Assembly (NCBI GenBank): GCA_021297895.1
Contig: JAJTHN010000002.1
Location: forward strand, 1 to 64,000
Length of the DNA: 64,000 bases
Reading direction: 5' to 3'
Origin: Phycisphaeraceae bacterium
Lineage (GTDB): Bacteria; Planctomycetota; Phycisphaerae; Phycisphaerales; UBA1924
The notes beneath the pieces were generated by a model. That model did not search any database, was not told the DNA's origin, and saw nothing but the letters and a program-made list of their open reading frames with translations. This document shows, piece by piece, positions 1 to 7,704 of the stretch. Positions within the stretch are counted from its first letter, which is position 1, and the number at the start of each line of letters is the position of its first letter. The position numbers and the translations under genes were made by a program.

Positions 1-112
1 GGGGGGGGGGGGGGCCACGGCGCGGCCCGGGTCCGGGGTGGGGGGGGGGGGGGCGGGGGGGGGGTGGGGGGGGGGGGGGGCGCGGGGGGGGGGGGGGGGG
101 GGGGCTGGGGCG
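1..112. repeat. Poly-G low-complexity tract
   Basis: Almost pure G on the plus strand, broken by single T, C or CG interruptions. Runs of 10 to 25 G occur repeatedly. It could fold into G-quadruplexes, but long G runs are also a common artefact at contig ends or in two-colour sequencing, so its exact length should not be trusted. Confidence 0.8.
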
Positions 113-249
113 GGCGAGATCTGGCCGGGGGTGCGGTGTTTCGGGCTTGCGGGGCGGGGAACGATGGGCTCGGCGCGTGGCCGGGCGCGGGGCCGATCAT
201 CGCACGATCGGCCGCGATGCTCGCGCAGATTCAGCGCGGGCGCCCATGC

Positions 250-291
250 GCAGCATCCGGGCACGGTCACGCAGCATCCGGGCACGGTCAC
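250..291. repeat. 21-bp direct repeat, two copies
   Basis: Two identical adjacent 21-bp units (250-270 and 271-291), each starting GCAGCATCCG and ending CACGGTCAC. A third copy starts at 292 and breaks after five bases. Confidence 0.85.
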
Positions 292-537
292 GCAGCGCGC
301 CGACGCGTGAACGCGCCGGGGGCGCAGCGGAACGGATGGTCCGGGCGCGGGCGCGCGGGGCGGGGGCGCGTGGGCGCGGGGTGGGGACGCGTGCGCTGTG
401 GGCGGGTTCGCGTGCGCGGGGCGTGCGCGCGGCTGCGCCGATCATCGGCGCACGCGCACGAATGCGCGAGACGCGTGCGCGCGGAATCCGTGCGCGGTCG
501 GCCGCATGACCCGTTGCATGGCGACAGCGCCCACGGT

Positions 538-811
538 CCTCCCCCGGTTCCGACCGGGGGAGGTGCCGCGTCCTCGCGGCGGAGGGGGCGGGGGGTCAGG
601 TTTCGCCGGGATCTTGGCCTTTGCGGGGCGTGCTCCCCCTCCGGCTCGAAGACTCGCCACCTCCCCCGTTGGGAAACGGGGGAGGATCTTGTGGAACCGG
701 GGGCGGATCTTTCTTCTTTGTTGTTTTGATGATTTGCTGCTTTGAGCTTTCGCCCCCGCGCCCCCTCCGGCTCGAAGACTCGCCACCTCCCCCGGTAGGA
801 ACCGGGGGAGG
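538..811. repeat. Three related 11-bp-stem hairpins
   Basis: Three perfect inverted repeats share the arm CCTCCCCCG plus two bases: 538-548/553-563 with loop TCCG, 660-670/675-685 with loop GGGA, and 786-796/801-811 with loop AGGA. All have an 11-bp stem and a 4-base loop. The second and third lie in the 126-bp duplication, but the first does not. The stem bases that differ do so as compensating pairs, which suggests selection on structure or a small REP-like repeat family. None is followed by a convincing U-tract on either strand. Confidence 0.8.
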
Positions 812-876
812 AGCTTGCGGAATCGGGGGAAGATCTTTCTGATTTGCTGCTTTGATGATTTGCTGCTTTGAGCTTT
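635..876. repeat. 126-bp tandem duplication
   Basis: The block beginning CCCCCTCCGGCTCGAAGACT at 635 recurs at 761. The shared downstream tract GATTTGCTGCTTTGAGCTTT occurs at 731 and again at 857, giving the same 126-bp offset. A further partial copy of the GATTTGCTGC tract lies at 841-856. Each copy carries one hairpin of the 11-bp-stem family. Confidence 0.85.
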
Positions 877-886
877 GGCGTCTTCG

Positions 887-2200
887 CTACGCCCTGACGA
901 TTTCGGTTTGCACGGGGCTGGTGACTTCGATGCCCGAGCCGTCGGCGTTGATCGAGACGTTGATCTCCAGGCGCACGCCGAACTGCGGCGTGTAGATGCC
1001 CGGCTCGATGGTAAAGCCGGTGCCGGGGAGGATGATCCGGGTGTCGTGCGTCTCGAGGTTGTCAAGGTTCGCGCCAAGGCCGTGCACCGCCGGGCCGGGG
1101 CTGAGGCTGTGCCCCGTGCGGTGGCGCACGAACTCGGAGAAACCGGCGGCGGTCAGGCGGTTCCTGGCGGCGTCATCGAGCTGGTAGCCCATGAGCGGCG
1201 CGCCGGTGGCGGCGGGGAAGAATGAGCGGGCCAGGTCCAGCGCCGCATCGCGCGCGGCGGCGACGGCGGTGAAGACCTCGATGTGGCGCGGCGAGGGCTC
1301 GGCGCCTTCAGCGCCGCCTGCAAGGCCGACCGAGCCGCCGGCAAGGCCAACCGAGCCGCCGGCAAGGCCAACCCAAGTAATGTCGGAGAAGATGTGCTCC
1401 TCCCCCGGATAGCGCGCCCACAGGTCGATGAGCACCCAGTCGCCGCGCGTAATCGGCGCGGGATCGGTCTGGCTGACCTCAAAGTGCGGATCTCCGCTGT
1501 GGGCGTTGGCCGCGACGATCGGGCCTTCCTGCGTCTCCAGACCCGCGTGGGCGAAGGCATCGAGGATCAGGTGCTGGACCTGCGCCTCGTTGACCGGTGT
1601 GCCGGTGCGCACACGCTGGCGGATCAGCTCGAAGGCGCTGTCCTTGGCCGCGGCGACAAGGGCGGAAGCCTCGCGGTGGCGGGCAAGGGCGTGCTCGCCC
1701 CAGCGGGCCACGGCGACCTGGATCAGGTCGGCGGAGGAAACGATCTGCGCCGAGGGACCGGCGCGCTCGCGCACGAGCTCGATGCTCCCGCCGTCGGCGA
1801 AGCTCACGGCGGGAAGCTCGTTGCGCGGGGAGTATTCCATCGCGATGCGCCCGCACCCGGCGACGGCTTCATCGAGCCGCTCGAGGAGCCCGCGCCAACT
1901 GGCGTAGGGGCGCTTGTCGATGGTCACATCGGCGAAGGCCGCGGCATCGAGCGGCGAGTGCAGCAGCGCGGGGGGTCGGCCCGGGCGGATGATCAGCCAC
2001 GCCCTGCGCGTGGTCCAGCGCCGGCTCGCGGCGGGGGGCGTGCCCGTGCCCGCGGGCGCTCGGTGCGGGCGGTGCGGGAGCAGGCGCGCGAGGATGGGGT
2101 TGCTGCCCCGGAAGTCGTAGATGACCCAGGCGTCGATGCCGCGGGCGCGCATGAAGTCTTCGATGGCCGGGAGCGCGGGAGAATCGGGCGATAGGAGCAT
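887..2200 (-). CDS. M24 family metallopeptidase (Xaa-Pro aminopeptidase-like)
   Basis: 437 residues, probably cytoplasmic, with no signal peptide. The C-terminal half has the creatinase/aminopeptidase pita-bread fold signature. Likely dinuclear metal ligands are Asp in DLWAR (about 257), Asp in SDITWVG (about 271), His in TGHSLSPGP (about 362), Glu in FTIEPGIY (about 399) and Glu in VRLEINV (about 411). The family removes N-terminal residues, often before proline, but the substrate here cannot be told. Right after SDITWVG sits an unusual Gly/Ala/Ser insertion made of heptapeptide repeats (GLAGGSV). The ATG at 2200 is chosen because sequence upstream in the same frame is low-complexity and lacks domain similarity. 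It is separated by about 216 bp from the lipoprotein gene upstream. Confidence 0.88.
   Translation of the reverse strand: MLLSPDSPALPAIEDFMRARGIDAWVIYDFRGSNPILARLLPHRPHRAPAGTGTPPAASRRWTTRRAWLIIRPGRPPALLHSPLDAAAFADVTIDKRPYASWRGLLERLDEAVAGCGRIAMEYSPRNELPAVSFADGGSIELVRERAGPSAQIVSSADLIQVAVARWGEHALARHREASALVAAAKDSAFELIRQRVRTGTPVNEAQVQHLILDAFAHAGLETQEGPIVAANAHSGDPHFEVSQTDPAPITRGDWVLIDLWARYPGEEHIFSDITWVGLAGGSVGLAGGSVGLAGGAEGAEPSPRHIEVFTAVAAARDAALDLARSFFPAATGAPLMGYQLDDAARNRLTAAGFSEFVRHRTGHSLSPGPAVHGLGANLDNLETHDTRIILPGTGFTIEPGIYTPQFGVRLEINVSINADGSGIEVTSPVQTEIVRA
1320..1382 (-). repeat. 21-bp in-frame repeat inside the M24 peptidase gene
   Basis: Three near-identical 21-bp units (starting 1320, 1341 and 1362 on the plus strand) encode consecutive copies of the heptapeptide GLAGGSV on the minus strand. 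The units keep the frame, so the repeat inserts a flexible glycine-rich loop next to a metal ligand without breaking the protein. Confidence 0.85.
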
Positions 2201-2364
2201 GGGAGATCCGTGGATGGTGGGGCCTGCGGAGCGGGGGAGGAGGAACACGGGGCGCGGAGCGAGGAGCGCGCATCCCCGCATGATGATTGCCCGGCAAAGA
2301 CCCTCGCGTGCAACGAAAGACCCCCCACCCCCCACCAAAGCGCAAAGGCCAGCGCCACCCCTCT

Positions 2365-2424
2365 CACTGCGCCACTGTGCCACTGTGTCACTGCGTCACT
2401 TCGTGGGGCCACTGTGTCACTTCA
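2365..2424. repeat. 8-bp tandem repeat (CACTGTGT-like)
   Basis: Five consecutive octamers of the form CACT[GT][CT]G[CT] run from 2365 to 2404. After a 5-bp interruption a CACTGTGT copy at 2410-2417 is followed by CACTTCA. The array overlaps the stop codon of the lipoprotein gene (2417-2419). Confidence 0.75.
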
Positions 2425-3115
2425 CGCGCGCACGCGGGATCATCGATGCACGCTCGGCCGGGCGCACCGGCCCATCCGGCCCGGGCCGCGTCTGGTCCAG
2501 GTCTTCCAGTTGCGGCGGGCTCAGGCCCATCGCAAAGCCGAGCCAGTGGTCCAGGTCGTACACCGCCGGCGTGCCCGTCCGCCAGGCATCGAGCACGAAC
2601 GCGACGCCGCGCGTCGGCACGGTGCGCGGCGGCAGGAGCTCATCGCGGCTGATCCTGGCCGGGTCGAAGACGACCACCGCGTGATGCTCGGCGAAAGTCG
2701 ACCGGTCGTGGGCGATGCCCGTGACCTGCAGGCCCCGCGAGCGCGCGACGGGGGCGACGGTGTCGAAGACGATGCTCTGCCAGTGGTAGCACAGGCCGAG
2801 GTTGCCGGTGGGGAAGAGGTTCGTCGAGAGGTTGCCGGTCAGCCCCGCGTGCCAGCGCGGGGATGTGCTGGCGTTCGCATCGGCCACGACACGCTCGTAG
2901 GCATCCATGACCGCGGCCATGCGCGGCTCGGCGAGGATCTGCTCGCGACAGAGACGCGAAGGCCCGCACGCGGCCAGGGCCAGGGCGCACGAGCCGATGA
3001 GCAGGAGGAGGATCGCGCGGCCGAGGCCGCGCAGCGTGAAGGCGAGAACGCGCGGCGGAAGGCCGGCCCCGCGCAGCGGAAGACAAGCCCCGTGGGATCC
3101 ATCAACGGCCCTCAC
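2417..3115 (-). CDS. Putative lipoprotein with Cys/His/Asp arrangement
   Basis: 232 residues. The hydrophobic stretch LLLLIGSCALALAAC ends in a lipobox (LAAC), so a lipid-anchored envelope protein is predicted. I do not recognise the family by name. Three motifs are in the order expected of transglutaminase or NlpC-like thiol peptidases: Cys in GLCYHWQS, His in AEHHAVVVFD and Asp in FVLDAWRTG. That suggests a papain-like fold. The start is taken as GTG at 3115 because it overlaps the stop of the glycosyltransferase gene as GTGA, the usual sign of translational coupling. It leaves a rather long n-region before the hydrophobic core. Last gene of the 5495-2417 operon. Confidence 0.65.
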   Translation of the reverse strand: MRAVDGSHGACLPLRGAGLPPRVLAFTLRGLGRAILLLLIGSCALALAACGPSRLCREQILAEPRMAAVMDAYERVVADANASTSPRWHAGLTGNLSTNLFPTGNLGLCYHWQSIVFDTVAPVARSRGLQVTGIAHDRSTFAEHHAVVVFDPARISRDELLPPRTVPTRGVAFVLDAWRTGTPAVYDLDHWLGFAMGLSPPQLEDLDQTRPGPDGPVRPAERASMIPRARVK

Positions 3116-4971
3116 GCACGCCTCTGCGGGGCGTGCGCCCGCATCGCCGCGTAGAAGCGATCGGCAAAGCCCCGCGCATCGCACAGCGGCGAGGCCAGCA
3201 GCCGCGACCGCAGCCCCGCCCGCAGCGACGCCAGCCGCGCGCGATCCGCCGCCAGCGCCGCCACCGCCGGCGCAAAGGCCGCCGGATCGCTCACGCACAA
3301 CTCCCCCAGGCCCGCGCCGGTCAGCAGCGACAACCCGACCCGCGCCGCGTGCGTCGCGCCCGCGATCGACACGACCGGCACGCCCATCAGCAGCGACTCG
3401 CAGGTCGTCGTTGCGCCGTTGAACGGGAACGTGTCCAGCGCGATGTCCAGTTGTCCGTACGCGGCCAGGTGCGACCGCGTGTCCCGGGCCGGGGGAAGGA
3501 ACCGCAGGCGCGCCGGATCGATCCCCGCCGCGGAAAGAAGGCCCGTGGCGTGCCGACGGCTCTGCTCATCGGCCAGGGCCTGCGCTTTGAGCGTCAGCGT
3601 CGCATCGGGGATCGCGTTCATCACCTCGGCCCAGCGCTGCGCCGTCAGGGGCGTGAGCTTGGAGATGTTGTTGAAACTGCCCAGGCGCACCGGCCCGCCC
3701 GCGGCGACATCGCCCGCGCCCGATGAGCCGCGGGGCGGCGGGAGATCGGGCTCATCCGGCGGCGTGTAGCAGACAAACGGCGCGGCGATGCGCACGAGGC
3801 GCTCCGATGCGTGCGCATCGGCGGCTCCCGGCGGATCGGTCAGCGCATCGACGATGCGGAGGTCGATGAACGGGCAGCCGGTGGTCGCGGGATAGCCCAG
3901 GTACGTCGCGGCCATCGCCGCGGGACGGTGGGCCAGCGCGGCAAGCCGGTTGCCGCGCGTCAGGCCGGCCAGGTCGATGGCGATGTCCAGATGGTCATCG
4001 CGCACAAGACAGGCCAGAGCGCGGTCATCGAGCGTGATCGCGTCGCGCCAGGTCGCCCCCGCCGCGACGGCCGCGGCGCGCAGGGCCTGGTTCATCGCAT
4101 CGGTCGCCAGGGCGTGCACGGGCTCGCGCACATCGTAAACGAACAGGTCGATCGCCCGCCCGGCCAGTGCCTCGGCGTTGAGCAGAGCGCGGGCGAAGTA
4201 GCCGACGCTGTGACGGCGCAGGTCGGGGCTGATCAGGCCGATGCGCAGGCGCGAATCGGCCGGGCGCGGAGCGGCGACGGCCGCGGGCGGGAGCGGCTCG
4301 GCCATGGCGTTCATCGCCAGCGCGCGGCCCAGGGCGCGATGATCATCGAGCACCGAGCGTGCTCCGGCCCCGGCGTCGTCGTACAGCGCGCAGCTGGCGA
4401 TGTTCGCCAGCGCTTCGGCGTACTGCGGCGCGAGCGTCGCGTTGTGCTGCTCGTACAACGCCGCCTCGGCCCGGCGCAGGGCGACGCTCGCGGCGTTCTC
4501 TCCCGCGCGGTGCAGAGCGCCCGCGAGCATGGGCATGATGACCGGGTGATTGGGGACAAGTTCGTTCGCCCGGCGCAGGTGCTCCAGCGCCTCGCCCACG
4601 CGATCGATCGTCAGCAGCGCCGCGGCGAGTGTGGCTCGGAACTGCGGATCGTCCGGCTGCTTGGCGACCAGCGCGGCCAGCGGCGCGACGGTGCGCTCGC
4701 TCCGTCCCATCATGCCCAGGACCGCGGCGACGCGCAGAAGGACCGGCGCGGGCGGTGTCGGCGTGAGGTCCAGGATCCGCTCGGCGTGGGCCGCGGCGCG
4801 GTCGAGCCGTCCGAGGGCCGCGTAGGCGTCCATGGCCAGTTCACGCAGGCGCGTGTGGTCGGCGGGCGAGAGGCGCGCCAGGATGTCATCGATGAACACC
4901 GCGGCATCGGCATGGCGGCCCGAGGCGAGCATCGACTGGGCCTGCATGGCGGCGGAGAAGGTGTCGATCAT
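3112..4971 (-). CDS. TPR-GT41 glycosyltransferase (O-GlcNAc transferase/SPINDLY-like)
   Basis: 619 residues. Roughly residues 1-230 are alpha-helical TPR-like repeats (for example ALGRLDRAAAHAERILDLTP). From about 250 there is a GT41 catalytic region: LRIGLISPDLRRHSVGYF, then YLGYPATTGCPFIDLRIVD, then GSFNNISKLTP, then DIALDTFPFNGATTTCESLL and GVPVVSIAG. In the family these regions bind the nucleotide sugar and transfer it to Ser/Thr of proteins; the donor and target here are unknown. The ATG at 4971 overlaps the stop of the DinB-like gene as ATGA. Its stop overlaps the lipoprotein gene, so the three genes are probably translated together. No membrane segment, so cytoplasmic. Confidence 0.9.
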   Translation of the reverse strand: MIDTFSAAMQAQSMLASGRHADAAVFIDDILARLSPADHTRLRELAMDAYAALGRLDRAAAHAERILDLTPTPPAPVLLRVAAVLGMMGRSERTVAPLAALVAKQPDDPQFRATLAAALLTIDRVGEALEHLRRANELVPNHPVIMPMLAGALHRAGENAASVALRRAEAALYEQHNATLAPQYAEALANIASCALYDDAGAGARSVLDDHRALGRALAMNAMAEPLPPAAVAAPRPADSRLRIGLISPDLRRHSVGYFARALLNAEALAGRAIDLFVYDVREPVHALATDAMNQALRAAAVAAGATWRDAITLDDRALACLVRDDHLDIAIDLAGLTRGNRLAALAHRPAAMAATYLGYPATTGCPFIDLRIVDALTDPPGAADAHASERLVRIAAPFVCYTPPDEPDLPPPRGSSGAGDVAAGGPVRLGSFNNISKLTPLTAQRWAEVMNAIPDATLTLKAQALADEQSRRHATGLLSAAGIDPARLRFLPPARDTRSHLAAYGQLDIALDTFPFNGATTTCESLLMGVPVVSIAGATHAARVGLSLLTGAGLGELCVSDPAAFAPAVAALAADRARLASLRAGLRSRLLASPLCDARGFADRFYAAMRAHAPQRRA

Positions 4972-5495
4972 GCGAAGATGCTCTTGAACGAGAGCGCGCG
5001 GCGCAGGTCGGCGATCTGGCCGGTGTGGAAGGTCATGCGCGTGATCAGGGCCCAGGCCGGCACTTCGCCGCCGCCCCAGCGGAGCGGCCGGTCGATGTCG
5101 GCATCGGGCAGCGAGCGCGCGACCTCGGCCAGTCGGTCGCACGCGGCATCGAAGATCGCCCTTGAGCGGGCCAGCGTCGGGAACTTGTCGTGGCGCTCCT
5201 GCGGTCGCGAGCCGAAGGCGATGGCCTCGGTGTCGAAGTAGCCCTTCTCGCGGCTGCCCGAGTGCCCGTCGGCGGGGATGAAGTCGGTCGCGGGGAGCGC
5301 GGGCGTGGCGTCGCCGGTCAGCAGGGCGCAGACGCGGTGCATCGTCAGTGCGCAGTGGCCCAGGCACCAGCAGACGTGGTTGGGAAGGTCGGGTGTCTGG
5401 CGGACCGCGGTCACGTCGTTGAAGCCTTCGAGATATCGGCCGAGGAGAACCTTGTTGGCAAGGATCTGCTGGGCCAGGAGTTCTTGTGCCTTCAT
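4968..5495 (-). CDS. DinB-superfamily protein
   Basis: 175 residues. A four-helix DinB/YfiT-like protein, with potential metal-binding histidines in LGHCALTMHR (near residue 47-54) and RMTFHTGQIADLRRAL near the C-terminus. The late H-x-GQ-x-AD-x-RR pattern is typical. Members include thiol-dependent metal enzymes, but most have no known reaction, so none is assigned. First gene of a coupled operon with the GT41 enzyme and the lipoprotein. Divergent from rsmA, with about 146 bp between the two starts. Confidence 0.78.
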   Translation of the reverse strand: MKAQELLAQQILANKVLLGRYLEGFNDVTAVRQTPDLPNHVCWCLGHCALTMHRVCALLTGDATPALPATDFIPADGHSGSREKGYFDTEAIAFGSRPQERHDKFPTLARSRAIFDAACDRLAEVARSLPDADIDRPLRWGGGEVPAWALITRMTFHTGQIADLRRALSFKSIFA

Positions 5496-5641
5496 GGCCT
5501 GAGGGTACTCGGTTCGGCGGCGGTCGTGAGGGGCCGGGGTGGTGATGGGCCGGGGTGGGGTTGGTCGTTGGATCGGTGAAGGGGCGGGGGCGGGTGGAGG
5601 CGAGTGGGGTCGAGCATGGCGGCGGCTATGCTGGACGCGAG

Positions 5642-6514
5642 ATGCAGACGCTGGCGGAGATACGCGCGTTGCTGGAGGGGGCGGGGCTGTCGCCGCGCAA
5701 GGCGCTGGGGCAGAACTTCCTGATCGACAAGAATCTTGTGGGCAAGCTGATCGATGCCTGCGTGCCCGCGGCGGGGTCGGTGGTGCTGGAGGTCGGTCCG
5801 GGGACGGGGACGCTCACGGGCGAGTTGCTGGCGCGCGGACTGCGCGTGGTCGCGTGCGAACTGGACCGCGGGCTGGCGGAGCTGCTCCGTCAGACGCTCG
5901 GCACGGGCGAGCACGCCGGGCGGTTCGCGCTGGTCGAGGGTGACTGTCTGCCGGACGGGCGGCATGTGCATCCGGAGGCGGTGGCGGCGGTGGAGCGTGC
6001 GCTGGCGGACGCGGGGGCGGAGCGGTTCATGCTCATCGCGAACCTGCCGTATGCCGCGGCGACGCCGCTGATGCTCTCGCTGCTGATTCATCACCCGCGG
6101 TGCGTAAGTCTCGGGGTGACGATCCAGAAGGAAGTCGCCGGACGGCTCCTGGCACAGCCCGGGACGAAGGAATACGGGCTGCTGGGAATCGTGGCCCAGG
6201 CGATGGCGGAGGTGGAACTGGTGGCGAATCTGCCGCCGGAGTGCTTCTGGCCTCGGCCCGATGTGACCAGCGCGATGGTGCTTCTGAAGCGGCGCGAGCG
6301 ACCGCTGACGACCGACCCGGCGGGTCTGGCGGGATTGTGCCAGCGGCTGTTCAGCCAGCGGCGGAAGCAACTGGGCTCGATTCTCGGACGCGGGCTGATG
6401 GAGGGTTCGGGGATCGACCCGATCCTGCGTCCGGAAGCGCTGAGCGTCGAACAACTCATCGCCCTGGCGGCGTATGTGGGAAGGACTTCGACATCCACAC
6501 CTGATGCAGATTGA
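5642..6514 (+). CDS. rsmA: 16S rRNA (adenine(1518)-N(6)/adenine(1519)-N(6))-dimethyltransferase
   Basis: 290 residues, the normal length for RsmA/KsgA. It dimethylates the two adjacent adenines in the 3' terminal helix of 16S rRNA with S-adenosylmethionine during 30S maturation. Seen in order: KALGQNFLID near the N-terminus, the SAM-binding motif VLEVGPGTGTLT (residues about 44-55), CELDRGL, and the catalytic NLPY (in LIANLPYAAATP). The C-terminal helical domain has FSQRRKQL. A modest insertion (PDGRHVHPEAVAAVERALAD) sits before the NLPY strand. The ATG at 5642 is chosen because the family signature begins shortly after it; sequence upstream in frame is low-complexity. Confidence 0.94.
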   Translation: MQTLAEIRALLEGAGLSPRKALGQNFLIDKNLVGKLIDACVPAAGSVVLEVGPGTGTLTGELLARGLRVVACELDRGLAELLRQTLGTGEHAGRFALVEGDCLPDGRHVHPEAVAAVERALADAGAERFMLIANLPYAAATPLMLSLLIHHPRCVSLGVTIQKEVAGRLLAQPGTKEYGLLGIVAQAMAEVELVANLPPECFWPRPDVTSAMVLLKRRERPLTTDPAGLAGLCQRLFSQRRKQLGSILGRGLMEGSGIDPILRPEALSVEQLIALAAYVGRTSTSTPDAD

Positions 6515-6624
6515 GAAATCGGCCTGCGGCGAGGGCGGGTGATGGGCGATACTTCAGTGGACGCAAAGGCGTCTGCGTCGGCAGGATCTTCGCGGCGTTG
6601 TGCGTGATGGAGGCGAACTGAGCG

Positions 6625-7680
6625 ATGGGCCAGCCGGCGAGCGAACACCCCGCGGTGCATGCCGACTCTCTAGGGCCGGCGCTGGAACCGGCGCTGTGCG
6701 AGGCGGTGCGCGAGCGGGGCGGGACGCTGAGCCACGTTCGGTGGTTCCGCAGCGACTGGCAGCGCGGCGGGGGTGCGACGGCGTTCGCGACGTTCACGGG
6801 AGCCGACGGACGCGGCCGCGCGGCGGTGGCGAAGTTGCCGGTGGGCCCATCGGAGCTGCGGTGGACCGTGGCGCTTGGGACCGACGCGAGCGCCGAGCCG
6901 GAGTGGTGCACGCCGCGGGTTCTGGCGTCCGGGGACAGCCTTGGCGGATACGACCTTGGCTGGCTGGTGATGGAGCGGCTGAGCGGCGAGTCGATGTCGC
7001 ACCACGCCGATGCGGACGGGGTTCACGCGATGCTGCGTGCGTGCGCGATGTTCCAGTCGCGGGCTCTGCGGGTGCGGCCACCGAGCGATGCGCCGACGCC
7101 GAGCCCGGACTTTGATGCGCTGGTGGACAAGTCGCGCGAGGTGATCCGTCGGAGCGACATCGCCGAGACGACGGCGTGGAGCGTGGAACTGCGGCACGCG
7201 CACAAGGCGATGCCGATGCTGCTGAGCCGGTGGCGCTCGCGTGAGATCAACGCGTGGTGCCACGGCGACTGTCACGTGGGCAACGCGATGCTGCGCGTGC
7301 CGACGGGGGCGGCTTCGGGCGGTGCCGCGGCGGTGGCGAACGGGCACCCGCAGGTGTGTCTGCTGCCGACGGCGCCGATCGTGCTGATCGATCTGGCGCT
7401 GGTCCACACGGGGCACTGGGTCGAGGACGCGGTCTATCTCGAGCGGACGATGTGGGGTCGTCCCGGGGCGCTCGATGGCGTTCACGTGGTCAAGGAGCTG
7501 GCGGCGGCGCGCAGGGCGCTCGGGCTGGCGTGCGACGGGGACTACGGCATGATCGCGAACGTCAAGCGAGCCCTGCACGCGGCGATCGCGCCGGCGCTGC
7601 TGGAGCGCGAGGGCAATCCGCGGTATTTGTCGGCGGCGCTGGAGGTTCTGAGGCGGACGCTGCCGCAGGTTGCCCACTGA
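6625..7680 (+). CDS. APH/choline kinase-like phosphotransferase
   Basis: 351 residues. The aminoglycoside-phosphotransferase/protein-kinase-like fold is shown by the catalytic loop AWCHGDCHVGNAML (about residues 210-223, HGDxxxxN) and the metal-binding strand IVLIDLALV (about 250), where Asp is followed by Leu rather than the more usual Phe/Trp. Upstream, AAVAKLP near residue 70 may carry the ATP-binding lysine. The family phosphorylates small hydroxylated molecules; nothing here points to antibiotic resistance. Follows rsmA by 110 bp and may be co-transcribed. Cytoplasmic. Confidence 0.75.
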   Translation: MGQPASEHPAVHADSLGPALEPALCEAVRERGGTLSHVRWFRSDWQRGGGATAFATFTGADGRGRAAVAKLPVGPSELRWTVALGTDASAEPEWCTPRVLASGDSLGGYDLGWLVMERLSGESMSHHADADGVHAMLRACAMFQSRALRVRPPSDAPTPSPDFDALVDKSREVIRRSDIAETTAWSVELRHAHKAMPMLLSRWRSREINAWCHGDCHVGNAMLRVPTGAASGGAAAVANGHPQVCLLPTAPIVLIDLALVHTGHWVEDAVYLERTMWGRPGALDGVHVVKELAAARRALGLACDGDYGMIANVKRALHAAIAPALLEREGNPRYLSAALEVLRRTLPQVAH

Positions 7681-7704
7681 CGGCGCGTGAGGCGGTGGCC
7701 CGGG

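Larger units (their letters stand above)
113..886. other. Gene-free GC-rich stretch with repeats
   Basis: No credible gene is visible. Open frames here translate to Arg/Gly/Ala-rich low-complexity sequence in all frames. The stretch holds a 21-bp direct repeat (250-291), a 19-bp palindrome centred on CCGATCATCGG (434-452), three related GC-rich hairpins (538-811) and a 126-bp tandem duplication (635-876). It lies downstream of the minus-strand M24 peptidase gene, so the hairpins nearest 886 could act in that gene's transcription termination. Confidence 0.6.

Noticed and set aside
38-729. Several plus-strand open frames in the G-rich left end
   Set aside because: They translate to Gly/Arg/Ala low-complexity sequence in all frames and have no domain or ribosome site.
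6625-7680. Aminoglycoside resistance gene
   Set aside because: Only the general APH fold is visible; context with rsmA does not indicate antibiotic modification.
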